A stretch of 35,409 nucleotides of DNA from an uncultured Senegalimassilia sp. (GCA_934661765.1 CAKUJT010000014.1:1-35409); one strand, 5' to 3'; numbered from the stretch's first letter, positions 24,551 through 33,554 are shown. Notes: generated from the sequence alone by a model not told the origin. A program made the numbers and translations.

Positions 24551-26524
24551 TCATAACCGGCGTTGCTGGTACAGGCCGTTGCCGGTGAATCCTTGCTTGC
24601 GGTAGTAGCCGCGCGTGCCGATGGCGCTGATCACGTTTACGGCTTGGTATCCGTTGCCGCGGGCGATATCGCAGGCTCGCTCGATGAGCATGCGGCCGAG
24701 GCCTCGGTGCTGGGCGTTCTCGCCGCCTTGATGCAGGCCGGCAACGCGCCCGTATACGTGAACCTCGCGGATCATGGCCTCGCCTGAATGGATGGGCAGG
24801 TCGCAAGCGTGTGCGCCGACGTAGTCGGCGTTCGGCATGGACAGGCGCAAAAAGCCCGCGATGCGGTTGTCGGGAGTGACCCACTGCAGGAACACCTCAT
24901 GGGTGTTCGTCGTCTCGTAGGAGACTTCCGAGAGCGAGAGCTCGTCGTTTGCGGCGGCTCCGAAAGCGATTTCTCGGGAGCGGATCTCCTGCACCGGCTG
25001 GGCGCGTTTGGCAAGCTCCAGATCGACCAGCTGTCGCAGGTTCACCTTCTTGTTGCCGGTCATGATGTCGTGCGCCGAGATGTCGCGAATCATGCGCGAG
25101 ATACGCGTGAACGGCGGCGTGACCAGCACGTCATCGGCCAGCAGGTTGACCAGCTCCTCCTCGGTATAGGGGCGCCAGCTGCCGTCGCGCCAATGCGCGA
25201 CCAATCCGGTGCCGTCCACGAGTGCGCAAGGGTACAGCTTGATCTCGTCGGGTTTGAAGGCGGGATGCTCGACCATGCGGCGGTAATCGGCGGCGTCGCT
25301 TTCGGGCGTTGCGCCGAGCAGGTTCGTCATAAAGTGCGCATGCGTTTTGAAGCCGAAGATGCGGGCGAATTCGAAAGCCTGCTGCATGCGATCGACGCCG
25401 ATGCCTCGATGGTTTGCGGCGAGGATGCGCTCGTCCAGGCTTTGGATGCCCATCTGCAGCTTCGTGCAGCCCAAGCGACGCAGCATGGCAAGCCGGTTGG
25501 GCGAAACGGCGTCGGGGCGGGTCTCCACCACAAGGCCCACGCAGCGGTGTTCTGCGGACTCGTTTTCGTGTTGCAGGGCTTCCAGCTGGGAAAACGTTGC
25601 GGTTTGCCATTGCGCGGCGGCGGCCCAGCCGTTACGGGGAGCTGCATCTTGCGGGTCTTCAGGGGCGGCCGATTCGGGGTCGGCCTTCTGCGTGTCGCTG
25701 ATCACGGCGCGGTTAGGGAGAGCGTTGCCGGTCGCAGCATCGCAGTCATCCGTTCGAGCGCGCAAGCGGGCGTCGTCCGCGCGGGCTCCGCAGGCGTATA
25801 GGCTTCGAACCGTTTCGTTGTAGGAGGCGTTGCCGGCAGTGACGCGGGCTTGTGCTTCGGCGGCCCAGTCGGCAAGGTCGTTGCGTTCGCAGGCTATGCC
25901 GGCGTTGCGGTACTGCTCGCGGCGCGTTTCGGATTTGCGTTCTACCGTGGCTTCGCATCCCATGTCGTTCAAGGCACGGAACAGTTCGTGCATGTACCAG
26001 ATTTGGTAGGCCTCGGGGTAATCGCTCCAGGTGCCGCCCAACACGATGAGCTCCACCTTATCGGTGACGTGCCCCATTTGATGCAACGTGCGCAAACGGG
26101 CGGTGACCTGCAGATACGGGTCGAACCAGTTGCGCTCGGCGCGTTGGCAGGCGGGTTCATCATGCAAGTAGCTTTTCGGCATGCGCACGTCGTTGGGGCA
26201 GTACAGGCATGCGCTCGAGCACGGCCAGGGCTTCGTGAGCACGGTGACGGTGGCCACGCCGGATGCGGTGCGGCGGGGTTTGACCTGCAGCGTTCGCACA
26301 AGCAGAGCCTCTTCGGCGGGCGAAACGCCCCAGGTATGCCACTGTTCGGGGCGGTGTTCCTTCGCCTCCTGATAAAACGGCAGCAGCTTCTTCTTCGCCA
26401 CATAGCGAACGGGGCCGGCCACCTCGCGGTTTCGGGCGCGGATGATGCGGTCGAGCGCGTCGGGAGCAAGCGGGGCGTTGGTGCGGCGGATCTCGCCGAG
26501 GATGTTCTGCAGTGTCTTTTCCAT
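24551..26524 (-). CDS. elp3: Elp3-family radical SAM/acetyltransferase (tRNA wobble uridine modification)
   Basis: A 657-residue homolog of the catalytic Elongator subunit, which makes the cm5 group on wobble uridine (U34) of tRNA from acetyl-CoA and SAM. The N-terminal radical SAM domain carries Cys102-Cys106-Cys109 (PWPCSSACLYCP), plus KLQMGIQSLD and ETRPD segments. The C-terminal GNAT domain has the acetyl-CoA loop HRGLGRMLIERA and a Tyr/Lys-rich end (GYYRKQGF). Residues about 205-305 are a low-complexity Ala/Asp-rich insertion absent from the usual ~540-residue proteins. The ATG at 26524 has no ribosome-binding site, and TACAAT sits just upstream, suggesting a leaderless transcript. It diverges from a cysteine desulfurase and a Trm9-like methyltransferase. 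Confidence 0.93.
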   Translation of the reverse strand: MEKTLQNILGEIRRTNAPLAPDALDRIIRARNREVAGPVRYVAKKKLLPFYQEAKEHRPEQWHTWGVSPAEEALLVRTLQVKPRRTASGVATVTVLTKPWPCSSACLYCPNDVRMPKSYLHDEPACQRAERNWFDPYLQVTARLRTLHQMGHVTDKVELIVLGGTWSDYPEAYQIWYMHELFRALNDMGCEATVERKSETRREQYRNAGIACERNDLADWAAEAQARVTAGNASYNETVRSLYACGARADDARLRARTDDCDAATGNALPNRAVISDTQKADPESAAPEDPQDAAPRNGWAAAAQWQTATFSQLEALQHENESAEHRCVGLVVETRPDAVSPNRLAMLRRLGCTKLQMGIQSLDERILAANHRGIGVDRMQQAFEFARIFGFKTHAHFMTNLLGATPESDAADYRRMVEHPAFKPDEIKLYPCALVDGTGLVAHWRDGSWRPYTEEELVNLLADDVLVTPPFTRISRMIRDISAHDIMTGNKKVNLRQLVDLELAKRAQPVQEIRSREIAFGAAANDELSLSEVSYETTNTHEVFLQWVTPDNRIAGFLRLSMPNADYVGAHACDLPIHSGEAMIREVHVYGRVAGLHQGGENAQHRGLGRMLIERACDIARGNGYQAVNVISAIGTRGYYRKQGFTGNGLYQQRRL

Positions 26525-27129
26525 AGCCGGTATTGTACGGCATCGCGCAAAAGGGCGAAGGGGCGGTGCATCGGTATCGCGAAAAGGCACGAAGTAGCGC
26601 GTCGGTCAGGCAGCGCGCGATGCGGCTGTGTGGGAAAAGTCATGCAGCTATGCGCAAATCAACTTGTGTGGGTCTCTTCGTGAGCGCTATTGCGTGAATG
26701 CCGGGGCGTACGGACCGATTGTCGTGCAAGCCGCCTCGGCTTTGTCTCGCTATGTTCGGTGCGCGCGAAGCTAGGGACTGGACATGTGGCGGCTATGGAC
26801 GGGAGTAGAGTCGAGCGCGGGGGATGATTGTACGGTAGGCATGGAAACCGCAAGAGGCTCCTCGGGCGTTGGGGGACTCTCGACATTCGCGTTAGTTGCA
26901 TGTTGTCGGCGTATACGTGAAGGGTTTGCGGACCGCGCAGCGGCAGTTTCATGCAAATACCCCACGGATTCAGCGTCAGATGATGCAGAGCGCTAATCAA
27001 TTGCAGTTGAAAATTGCCTTATGACCTGGTGTTATCCGCTTATCGAGAAATCAGTTCCCAAGTGATGTTGGTTTAGTGCCATTTAAACGGCCACGTTAGA
27101 ATTAAAGAAAAGGACGAAACAAAGCAACG
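26525..27129. other. 605-bp divergent intergenic region, no gene recognised
   Basis: On the minus strand TACAAT (26537-26532) is a likely -10 for elp3, only a few bases before its ATG. On the plus strand TAGAAT (27097-27102) is a possible -10 for the cysteine desulfurase gene, with no clear -35. The middle, about 26600-27000, has only short, non-overlapping frames without ribosome-binding sites and no recognisable RNA fold. It may hold regulatory DNA, a decayed gene or an unrecognised RNA. Confidence 0.5.
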
Positions 27130-28323
27130 ATGGGAACGCCCGTGGACAAGCCGCTTACATATCTGGACAACGCCGCAACGACGCCTCCTTATCCGGAAGT
27201 GCTTGCGCGCATGCACGAGGTCATGATGGACGGCTGGGGCAATCCTTCGTCGCCGCATGTAGTGGGGCGTCGTGCAAAGGAAATGCTCGAGGACAGCCGC
27301 GCGATCATCGCCGATGTTCTTGGCGTGGATGCTGACGAGATCTACTTCACGTCCGGCTCGACGGAATCGAACAATCTGGCCATACGCGGGGCATGCCTGG
27401 CTCAGCGTGAGAACCCGGGCAAGATCATCACCTCCACGCTGGAGCATTCTTCGGTTACCCGAACCGTCCGCGGCATGCGTCGCGATCATGATTGGGATTG
27501 CCGTTACGTCGATGCGCCGGATGGCTGCTTTGACATGGAGCAGCTGAGCGAACAGTTGCAGGATGGCCCCACCTCGCTTATCTCGGTGATGCGTGTGCAG
27601 AACGAGACGGGCTGGATCTTCCCCATCCCCGAAATCGCGCAGCTGCGTGATGAGCTGGCGCCGGGCGTACCGCTGCATTGCGACGCCACGCAGGCGTTCT
27701 GCAAGATGCCGGTGAATCCGCGCGAGTGGGGCGTGCAGCTGCTCACGGCGGGCGCGCACAAGATCGGCGGGCCGCGCGGCATTGGAATCCTGTACGTGCA
27801 GCGCGGGCTTCCCATGCACACCACCGCGTTCGGCGGCAATCAGGAGCGCGGTTTGCGCTCGGGCACCGAGCCGGTGTTCCTTGCCGTGGGCATGGCCGAA
27901 GCCGTGCGCATCACGGCGTCGCATATGGAAACGGACATGGAATACGCTGCAAGCCTGCGCGAGCGCGCCATCGAGGGTTTGAAGCGCGAGATTCCCGATG
28001 TGGTGGTGCATGCGCCGGAAGGCGGAAGCCCCTACATTCTGAGCGTCAGCGTGCCGGGTTTGCCCAATGCTGTGTCGGTGAAATACCTGTCCGGTCGCCG
28101 TGTGTGCGTGTCGCGCGCATCGGCGTGCGAGGAAAACCACACTACCGTCGCGCCGGGCACGTGGCGTCCGAAGCATCCGTTGTCGCTGCAGGCGGCGGGC
28201 ATTCCGCTTCGCGAGGGCAAGGAAACGCTGCGCGTGAGCTTCTTCCATCGCAATACGCCGGAAGACGTCGACCGCTTCGTTGCCGTGCTGGCGCAATGCG
28301 CGCGAGAGATGCGCGAGTCGTAG
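27130..28323 (+). CDS. Cysteine desulfurase (NifS/IscS family)
   Basis: A 397-residue PLP enzyme that takes sulfur from cysteine and holds it as a persulfide for Fe-S clusters or tRNA thiolation. YLDNAATTP opens the fold, EHSS is in the cofactor region, and TAGAHKIGGPRG contains the PLP lysine. The mobile Cys loop is VSRASACEEN. No iscU, sufU or iscR neighbour is present, as would be expected for a general Fe-S enzyme. The methyltransferase gene follows within about 20 bp. AAAGGA at 27109-27114 is 15 bases from ATG 27130, so the start is only moderately sure; GTG 27142 is an alternative. Context suggests a link to tRNA modification. Confidence 0.92.
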   Translation: MGTPVDKPLTYLDNAATTPPYPEVLARMHEVMMDGWGNPSSPHVVGRRAKEMLEDSRAIIADVLGVDADEIYFTSGSTESNNLAIRGACLAQRENPGKIITSTLEHSSVTRTVRGMRRDHDWDCRYVDAPDGCFDMEQLSEQLQDGPTSLISVMRVQNETGWIFPIPEIAQLRDELAPGVPLHCDATQAFCKMPVNPREWGVQLLTAGAHKIGGPRGIGILYVQRGLPMHTTAFGGNQERGLRSGTEPVFLAVGMAEAVRITASHMETDMEYAASLRERAIEGLKREIPDVVVHAPEGGSPYILSVSVPGLPNAVSVKYLSGRRVCVSRASACEENHTTVAPGTWRPKHPLSLQAAGIPLREGKETLRVSFFHRNTPEDVDRFVAVLAQCAREMRES

Positions 28324-28341
28324 GGCGTGGAGTTGCACGAG

Positions 28342-29121
28342 ATGGACGAAGGGCTGGCGCTGCGGCTGTGCGCGCTGACCGGGGAGTTTTATCGCGCGAA
28401 CGCGGAATCGTTCTCGCAGACGCGGCAGTCGCCGTGGCGGGGCTGGGTGCGCTTGCTCGAGGTTATGGATGCGGCGGCTGAGCAAGAGCCGCTGCGCGTG
28501 CTTGATGTAGCGTGCGGCAATCTGCGTTTCGAGCGGTATTTGGCGGACGCGTTGCCTAGCAGGGTGCTGTCGGGTTATGCGGTGGACAATTGCGATCTGC
28601 TGGTGGAAGCAGGGGAGCGGGGCGAGCTCGGTCCCTTGTCCCGAATAGCCTTCCAGAACCTTGATGCGATCGAGCGGCTTTCCGGCGGCAGCCTTCGGGA
28701 GTCGCTTGAATTGCCGGATGTGTCGTGCGACTTTGCGGTATCGTTCGGGTTTATGCATCATGTGCCGTTGGAGCGCTGGCGCGTGGAGCTGTTGCGCGCG
28801 CTTATCGCGAAGGTGCGCCCGGGCGGGTTCGTGGCCGTGAGCTTCTGGCGATTCCTCAATAGCGACAAGCTGGCGCGCAAGGCGCAGGAGACCACGAGCC
28901 GTGCGCTCGTTGAGCTGGGGCTTCCCGAACTGCTGCCGAACGATTATCTCTTGGGTTGGCAGGACACGCAGGGGCTGTACCGCTATTGCCACCATTTCGA
29001 CGAGCCGGAAATCGAGCGGCTGTTGGCGGCGGTGGCGGATTCGGCGGAGCTTGTAAGCCGTTTCGAGGCAGACGGCAAGACGGGTAACTTGAACGAATAC
29101 GTGGTTTTGCGCGTAAAGTAA
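28342..29121 (+). CDS. SAM-dependent methyltransferase, Trm9/ALKBH8-like
   Basis: A class I methyltransferase of about 259 residues. The N-terminal segment FSQTRQSPW is nearly the same as FSQTRxKPW of yeast Trm9 and human ALKBH8, which methylate cm5U34 of tRNA to mcm5U. SAM motif I is LDVACGN, followed by an acidic position in GYAVDN. The later block CDFAVSFGFMHH, then RWRVELLRALIAKVRPGG, matches the Trm9 order (FAIS, HH, RRVE, LRxGG). ATG 28342 is chosen because GGAG lies nine bases upstream; a GTG at 28327 is possible. It follows the cysteine desulfurase closely and diverges from elp3, which would make its substrate. Substrate assignment is inference. Confidence 0.85.
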   Translation: MDEGLALRLCALTGEFYRANAESFSQTRQSPWRGWVRLLEVMDAAAEQEPLRVLDVACGNLRFERYLADALPSRVLSGYAVDNCDLLVEAGERGELGPLSRIAFQNLDAIERLSGGSLRESLELPDVSCDFAVSFGFMHHVPLERWRVELLRALIAKVRPGGFVAVSFWRFLNSDKLARKAQETTSRALVELGLPELLPNDYLLGWQDTQGLYRYCHHFDEPEIERLLAAVADSAELVSRFEADGKTGNLNEYVVLRVK

Positions 29122-29165
29122 AGGGCGGCCACCATGCGAATTATTCGCAGGCAACCGCCCTTTTT
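29121..29165 (+). terminator. Terminator of the cysteine desulfurase/methyltransferase operon
   Basis: AAGGGCGG (29121-29128) pairs with CCGCCCTT (29155-29162), enclosing a second hairpin TGCGAA-TTA-TTCGCA (29135-29149), and a T-run follows to 29165. It lies between convergent genes. Confidence 0.75.
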
Positions 29166-29176
29166 CGTTTCGCCGC

Positions 29177-31408
29177 CTACGCAAGCAGCTTTTTGCCTGC
29201 GCCGGAGATCACTGCTGATCGTGCGACCAGGTACGTCGACACCAGATAGATCGCGTACACCGCGATCACTAGCGCGATGCCGATGGCAAGCGTGCCGGCA
29301 GCCGCCGAACCGCCCCAAAGCGACAGCAGGTTCTCGTACAGAAGGCTGATCGCGCATGCGGAGTGACACCCTGCAACCAGAAGCGGAGCCACGAAATAGA
29401 TGCCGATCTGCGCGCGCAGGCTTCGCAGCACCATGCCCCTGTCACATCCCAGTTGAGCCAGCAGGCGATAGCGAGGGATACCATCCGCTATCTCGGAGAG
29501 CTGCTGAACGGAAAGAACGGCTGCGGTGGTCATCAGGAAGACGAACCCGATGTAGAGCGCCAGGTAAACCAAGAGCAGCTTAAGCCCCATGCTATCGGCG
29601 ATAATGCCTTCGCTCGTGTCGTAGTAAGACACCGGCCATGCGCCGGAATCGTAGGTCCAGCCCATCTCGGCAAGCTCTTCACTCGGAGGAACGGCCTTGC
29701 CGTATTCGGCCATCAGGTCTTTCATAGCTTGCTCTTGCGAATTGCTTGCCAAGTTGACGTTCAGCTCGCTCAAATACGGTAGGTCGCCGGCGGCGAACCT
29801 TTCGGCCGCCAATTCATCGGGAACAACCAGCACAGCGATCAGGCAGCTCATGTTGCTTACCTGGAGCGATTGCGAAACAACCTGTCCGGATGCGGTCAGC
29901 TCGTGGCCGTCGACGGTGATGGTGCGCCCTTTCTGGCCAAGGGCCTTTGCGTACTCGGACGATTTATCGACCGTGTTGTCGACCAGGTACTCGTTGGAAG
30001 CAAGCTCGATCGGCTTTTCGCCTGTAAGCTGACGAGCGGCGTTGAACTGCGACAACGATACGTATTGCACGCCTTCATCGGCCATGCTGGAGTTTTCGTC
30101 GGAGCCGATCTGTTCAAGCGTGAAGCCGCAGCTGTCGACAAGTTGCTTGTTCGTCAAATCGTTCGCAAGCCACGTGTCCACCTGAGCCGAGCCGGTCACG
30201 CGCTCGTCCCAATCGGGAATGAGCGACTTGAGATACGCTGCGGTGGAGCCGTCGTTCGCTTGCCATAGGTTGTGAATCTCGTTGCGTTGGGCCTCGACCT
30301 CTTGGATTGCGGCCGCCTTCTCCTCTTCTCCGCCATACTGGTCGGCCGGCACCGCTTCCATGTCGGAGATGTCAAGCGCCATCAGGCTCGCGCGGATGGA
30401 TGCGTCGAACTGCGTGTTCTCTTCCAGTTGATCGGAGAACAGCGACGCCAGGCTAAAGCCTGTGGAAAACACAACGATGCTAAAGAATAGAAGAATGGTA
30501 ACCGCCCACAGCGACACGAACGCGGTATTCACCTTCGCCGCGATCTGGCGCATGGTGAACATGGCGAGTCCCTTGAAATAGACGCCGCGCAAACGTTGGA
30601 TCAGGAGGATGAAGAACCCCGACGCCGACCAGAACAGACCCAGCGTGCCGACGAGCATCAGCACGGTTGCGGTGCGGAAGTGCTCGCCGAAGTACACGAG
30701 GCCGTCGAGGTTGAGCTCGGCATACGCCTTCGCCAGAATCAGGCACGACAGCACGAAGACGACGAGGCAGACGATGGGGTTGCGCACGGGCATGCGCTCG
30801 TTGCGGGAGTTGGCCGAAAGCAGCGTGGCAAGCTTGCAGCGCGAAATCTGCACGGCGTTGAACAAGGCGACCACAACGAAGATGAGCGCGAAGCACCCCA
30901 GCGTCAGCTCGGCGGAGCGGGCGCTGAACAGCAGATGATAGTCGCTGATGGCCACGCCGATGAGGCCCGCCGTGGCGAAGGCGATCGCTTGCGAGATCAA
31001 AAAGCCCAGCCCAAGGCCCGCCAGCAGTGCGATCACGCCGACGATCAGCGTTTCCATCAGGACCACCGAAGAGACTTGGCGCGGGCTCATGCCCAGCAGC
31101 AGGTACGTGCCGAATTCCTTTTTGCGCGCCCGAACAACGAATCGGTTGGCGTACAGGACCAAAAAGCCTAAAACCACGGCGACGACGATGCTGAAATAGG
31201 TCATGACCTGCGCAAGGATGTCGAAAATGCTCGCACCGGATGCTAGGAACACATTTGCGGCGCCTTCCTGGGCTTCGAACAGCACGCGCGAGTCCTCGAT
31301 GGCGTTGAAGGCGTAGAACACCGCTACGCCCAAAGTCAGGGTAACGAAATACACGGCGTAGTCGCGCATGCTGCGGCGCACGTTGCGCAAGGCTAGTTTC
31401 ATCAACAT
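29177..31408 (-). CDS. FtsX-like ABC permease, BceB type
   Basis: A large membrane permease of about 743 residues. The N-terminus KLALRNVRRSMRDYAVYFVTL is typical of BceB-like transporters, which sense and remove bacitracin and similar peptide antibiotics. About ten membrane segments are seen, with a long extracytoplasmic domain (about residues 320-560) between the sixth-to-eighth helices. The ATG at 31408 is chosen, with GGTGG five bases upstream; a GTG at 31417 is possible. The ATPase gene ends a few bases upstream, so they are cotranscribed. It works with the two-component genes upstream. Confidence 0.92.
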   Translation of the reverse strand: MLMKLALRNVRRSMRDYAVYFVTLTLGVAVFYAFNAIEDSRVLFEAQEGAANVFLASGASIFDILAQVMTYFSIVVAVVLGFLVLYANRFVVRARKKEFGTYLLLGMSPRQVSSVVLMETLIVGVIALLAGLGLGFLISQAIAFATAGLIGVAISDYHLLFSARSAELTLGCFALIFVVVALFNAVQISRCKLATLLSANSRNERMPVRNPIVCLVVFVLSCLILAKAYAELNLDGLVYFGEHFRTATVLMLVGTLGLFWSASGFFILLIQRLRGVYFKGLAMFTMRQIAAKVNTAFVSLWAVTILLFFSIVVFSTGFSLASLFSDQLEENTQFDASIRASLMALDISDMEAVPADQYGGEEEKAAAIQEVEAQRNEIHNLWQANDGSTAAYLKSLIPDWDERVTGSAQVDTWLANDLTNKQLVDSCGFTLEQIGSDENSSMADEGVQYVSLSQFNAARQLTGEKPIELASNEYLVDNTVDKSSEYAKALGQKGRTITVDGHELTASGQVVSQSLQVSNMSCLIAVLVVPDELAAERFAAGDLPYLSELNVNLASNSQEQAMKDLMAEYGKAVPPSEELAEMGWTYDSGAWPVSYYDTSEGIIADSMGLKLLLVYLALYIGFVFLMTTAAVLSVQQLSEIADGIPRYRLLAQLGCDRGMVLRSLRAQIGIYFVAPLLVAGCHSACAISLLYENLLSLWGGSAAAGTLAIGIALVIAVYAIYLVSTYLVARSAVISGAGKKLLA

Positions 31409-31420
31409 GATGGCCACCGC

Positions 31421-32290
31421 CTAGTTGCGCGGCTCGGCGGCGTGCGAGGACGCGAATCCGACCGCGGGGGAGTCGCCCTGCTTGCCGGAAAGGAACGCTT
31501 GGACCTCGAGGATGCGCTGGTAGAAATCGGTTCGGGCGTCATCGCCGCGGCGCAGCTCGTTGAACAGCTTGCCGTCCTTGATGAACAGGATGCGGTCGGC
31601 GTAGGAGGCCGCGACCGCGTCGTGCGTGACCATCATGATGGTGGCATGTAGCTTCGCGTTCAGCACCTCGAGGGTTTCAAGGAGGACGGCGGCGTTGCGC
31701 GAATCGAGCGCGCCGGTGGGTTCATCGGCAAGGACCAGCTTCGGGTCGGCGACGATGGCGCGCGCCGCGGCCACGCGCTGACGCTGGCCGCCCGACATCT
31801 GGCGCGGGTATTTCTGCAGGACGTCCGTTACGCCCAGCATGTTCGCGGTGCTATCGACCTTTGTGCGGACGGCATCGGCTTTCTCGCCCTTGATGGTAAG
31901 GGCCAGGGCGATGTTCTCGAAACCGGTCAGGGTGTCCAGCAGGTTTGCGTCCTGGAAGATGAAGCCTAGGTCATCGCGGCGGAACTTGGAGAGCTGACGG
32001 CTGCGCAGCTGCGTGATGTCGAGCCCGTTTAGGATGATGTTTCCGCTGGTCACGGTGTCGATGGTGGAGATGCAGTTCAAAAGCGTGCTTTTGCCCGAGC
32101 CCGATGGGCCCATCACACCGACGAACTCGCCTTTGCAGATATCGAACGATACGTCGTCGAGCGCGCGTGTGACGGCCTCGCGCGAGCCGTAGACTTTCCG
32201 AACATCGCGCACGGACAGCAGGACGTTGCGGCTGTCAGGCGTGCCCGCGTTCGCGATGCCCGCCGGCGGGGTTGCGGTAACTATGGTCAT
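31421..32290 (-). CDS. ABC transporter ATP-binding protein, BceA type
   Basis: A 289-residue ATPase of the macrolide/BceA group. Walker A is GPSGSGKST, signature MSGGQRQRV, Walker B LVLADEPT with the typical GALDSRN following, and MMVTHD holds the switch His. AAAGGA precedes the ATG. About 25 extra N-terminal residues and a C-terminal tail are not conserved. A BceR-like inverted repeat sits about 85 bp upstream, suggesting separate induction of this gene and the permease. Confidence 0.94.
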   Translation of the reverse strand: MTIVTATPPAGIANAGTPDSRNVLLSVRDVRKVYGSREAVTRALDDVSFDICKGEFVGVMGPSGSGKSTLLNCISTIDTVTSGNIILNGLDITQLRSRQLSKFRRDDLGFIFQDANLLDTLTGFENIALALTIKGEKADAVRTKVDSTANMLGVTDVLQKYPRQMSGGQRQRVAAARAIVADPKLVLADEPTGALDSRNAAVLLETLEVLNAKLHATIMMVTHDAVAASYADRILFIKDGKLFNELRRGDDARTDFYQRILEVQAFLSGKQGDSPAVGFASSHAAEPRN

Positions 32291-32374
32291 GGGGGAGTCC
32301 TTTCTCTTTGATTCGGCATATCCCCATGATGCGGCGCTTGCGAAAACGGAGCCATCGAAGGGCCTTACCGCAAT

Positions 32375-32390
32375 CTTACGATGTTGTAAG
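32375..32390. promoter_or_regulatory. BceR-type operator upstream of the ABC genes
   Basis: On the minus strand the site reads CTTACAACATCGTAAG, an inverted repeat close to the TNACA-N4-TGTAA pattern reported for BceR-like regulators (one mismatch). It overlaps the last codons of the histidine kinase gene and lies about 85 bp before the ATPase ATG. It fits a target of the linked response regulator. Confidence 0.5.
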
Positions 32391-33554
32391 GTTGGCGGCC
32401 AAATCCATGCGCGTGCGGTCGATCGGGAAGGTCAGCGCGACGGTGGTGCCCGCCCCCTCTTCTGAGGAAACGCGCAGGCCAAGGCCCATTCTTGCGCAGG
32501 CAACGGCGGCTAGGTGCAGCCCCATGCCCGTTGCCTTGTGGTGCGTGCGGCCCCGGCTTCCCGTGAAGCCGCGATCGAACACGCGCGGCACATCGGCGGC
32601 AGGGATGCCGTCGCCGTCGTCGCCGATTGCCAGCTCGATGCAGCCGTCTTTCGTGCCTGCGTCCTTCACCATGCTCTCGAATCGAATGGTCTTCGCTCCG
32701 TACTTCGCCGAGTTCTCCAGAACCTGGCCGATGATGAAGTCGGTCCATTTCGCGTCGGTGAGCACTTCGAGCGCCTCGTCGATGGCGAACTCGAGCGAGA
32801 TCCCTGCGCCGATGAGCGTGCGGGACCGTTGGCGGCACGCCTTGCGTGCGATGGCCGCAAGGTTGAGCTGCTCGATGGAGAAATCCTCGCTTAAGGTTGC
32901 CGAGCGCGCGTAGTAAAGCGCCTGTTCAACGCGGGATTCGATGCGGTCGAGGTCGCCGCGCACCTTGTTGATTTCAGGGCCGTGAAGGTTCGATAGCGCT
33001 AACTGCGCCGATGCGATGGGTGTTTTGGCCTCGTGGACCCATAGCTCGATGTAGTTGCGATACTCCTTCATGTCGCGGGAACGGGCGGCAAGCTCGTCGG
33101 AGGCGGCTTTGCCCTGCACGGCGAGCGCGCGGTAGGCGATGGAGCCTTCGAGCGTGCGCGGTTCGTCTAGGATCGACGAGAGGTAGCGCGCGTTTTCGGG
33201 CGAGTCGCAGAACAGGTCCAGCTGCTGGTAGAACTCGCGATCGCGCAAAAACCCGCCGGCGAGCGTGGCGCTGGCGAACAGGGCTTCGCAGAGGGAAACG
33301 AGCGCGATCGCCGAAGCGTTCGAGCCGGTGACGGCCATGATGCCTGCGACGACGGTTATCAGGGCGACCGCGCCGAACGCGAACCCGGCGTGCGAGCGGA
33401 GGCAGGCGCCGAAGGAGTAGGCGCGCTCCGGGCGGTCGGCGCGGTCGTCGGCGGCGGGCGGCGTGGGCCCGGGCGAAACGGGCGCGGGATCGTGCGGCGA
33501 GGCGGTTGACAAGCTGGACGCCGGAGTGGGGCTTTCCCGGATCGAGCCGTTCAT
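32376..33554 (-). CDS. Intramembrane-sensing histidine kinase, BceS type
   Basis: A kinase of 392 residues. After a Pro/Ala-rich N-terminal tail of about 45 residues, two membrane helices lie close together (around residues 55-105) with almost no extracellular loop, the intramembrane-sensing layout. The H-box is LWVHEAKTPIA, N-box LENSAKYGA, and G-boxes DDGDGIP and GMGLHLA. The ATG at 33554 overlaps the regulator stop as ATGA and gives translational coupling; an upstream in-frame ATG at 33686 would add 44 unlike residues inside the regulator gene and is rejected. It would sense flux through the linked ABC transporter. Confidence 0.93.
   Translation of the reverse strand: MNGSIRESPTPASSLSTASPHDPAPVSPGPTPPAADDRADRPERAYSFGACLRSHAGFAFGAVALITVVAGIMAVTGSNASAIALVSLCEALFASATLAGGFLRDREFYQQLDLFCDSPENARYLSSILDEPRTLEGSIAYRALAVQGKAASDELAARSRDMKEYRNYIELWVHEAKTPIASAQLALSNLHGPEINKVRGDLDRIESRVEQALYYARSATLSEDFSIEQLNLAAIARKACRQRSRTLIGAGISLEFAIDEALEVLTDAKWTDFIIGQVLENSAKYGAKTIRFESMVKDAGTKDGCIELAIGDDGDGIPAADVPRVFDRGFTGSRGRTHHKATGMGLHLAAVACARMGLGLRVSSEEGAGTTVALTFPIDRTRMDLAANLTTS

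Noticed and set aside
26740..26890. Structured RNA such as RNase P, SRP RNA or tmRNA
   Set aside because: Short complementary runs exist, but none of the conserved core motifs of these RNAs is visible. No tRNA gene was recognised anywhere in the window.
27073..29184. 703-codon minus-strand frame
   Set aside because: It is antisense to the cysteine desulfurase and methyltransferase genes, with His/Arg-rich composition and no recognisable domain.
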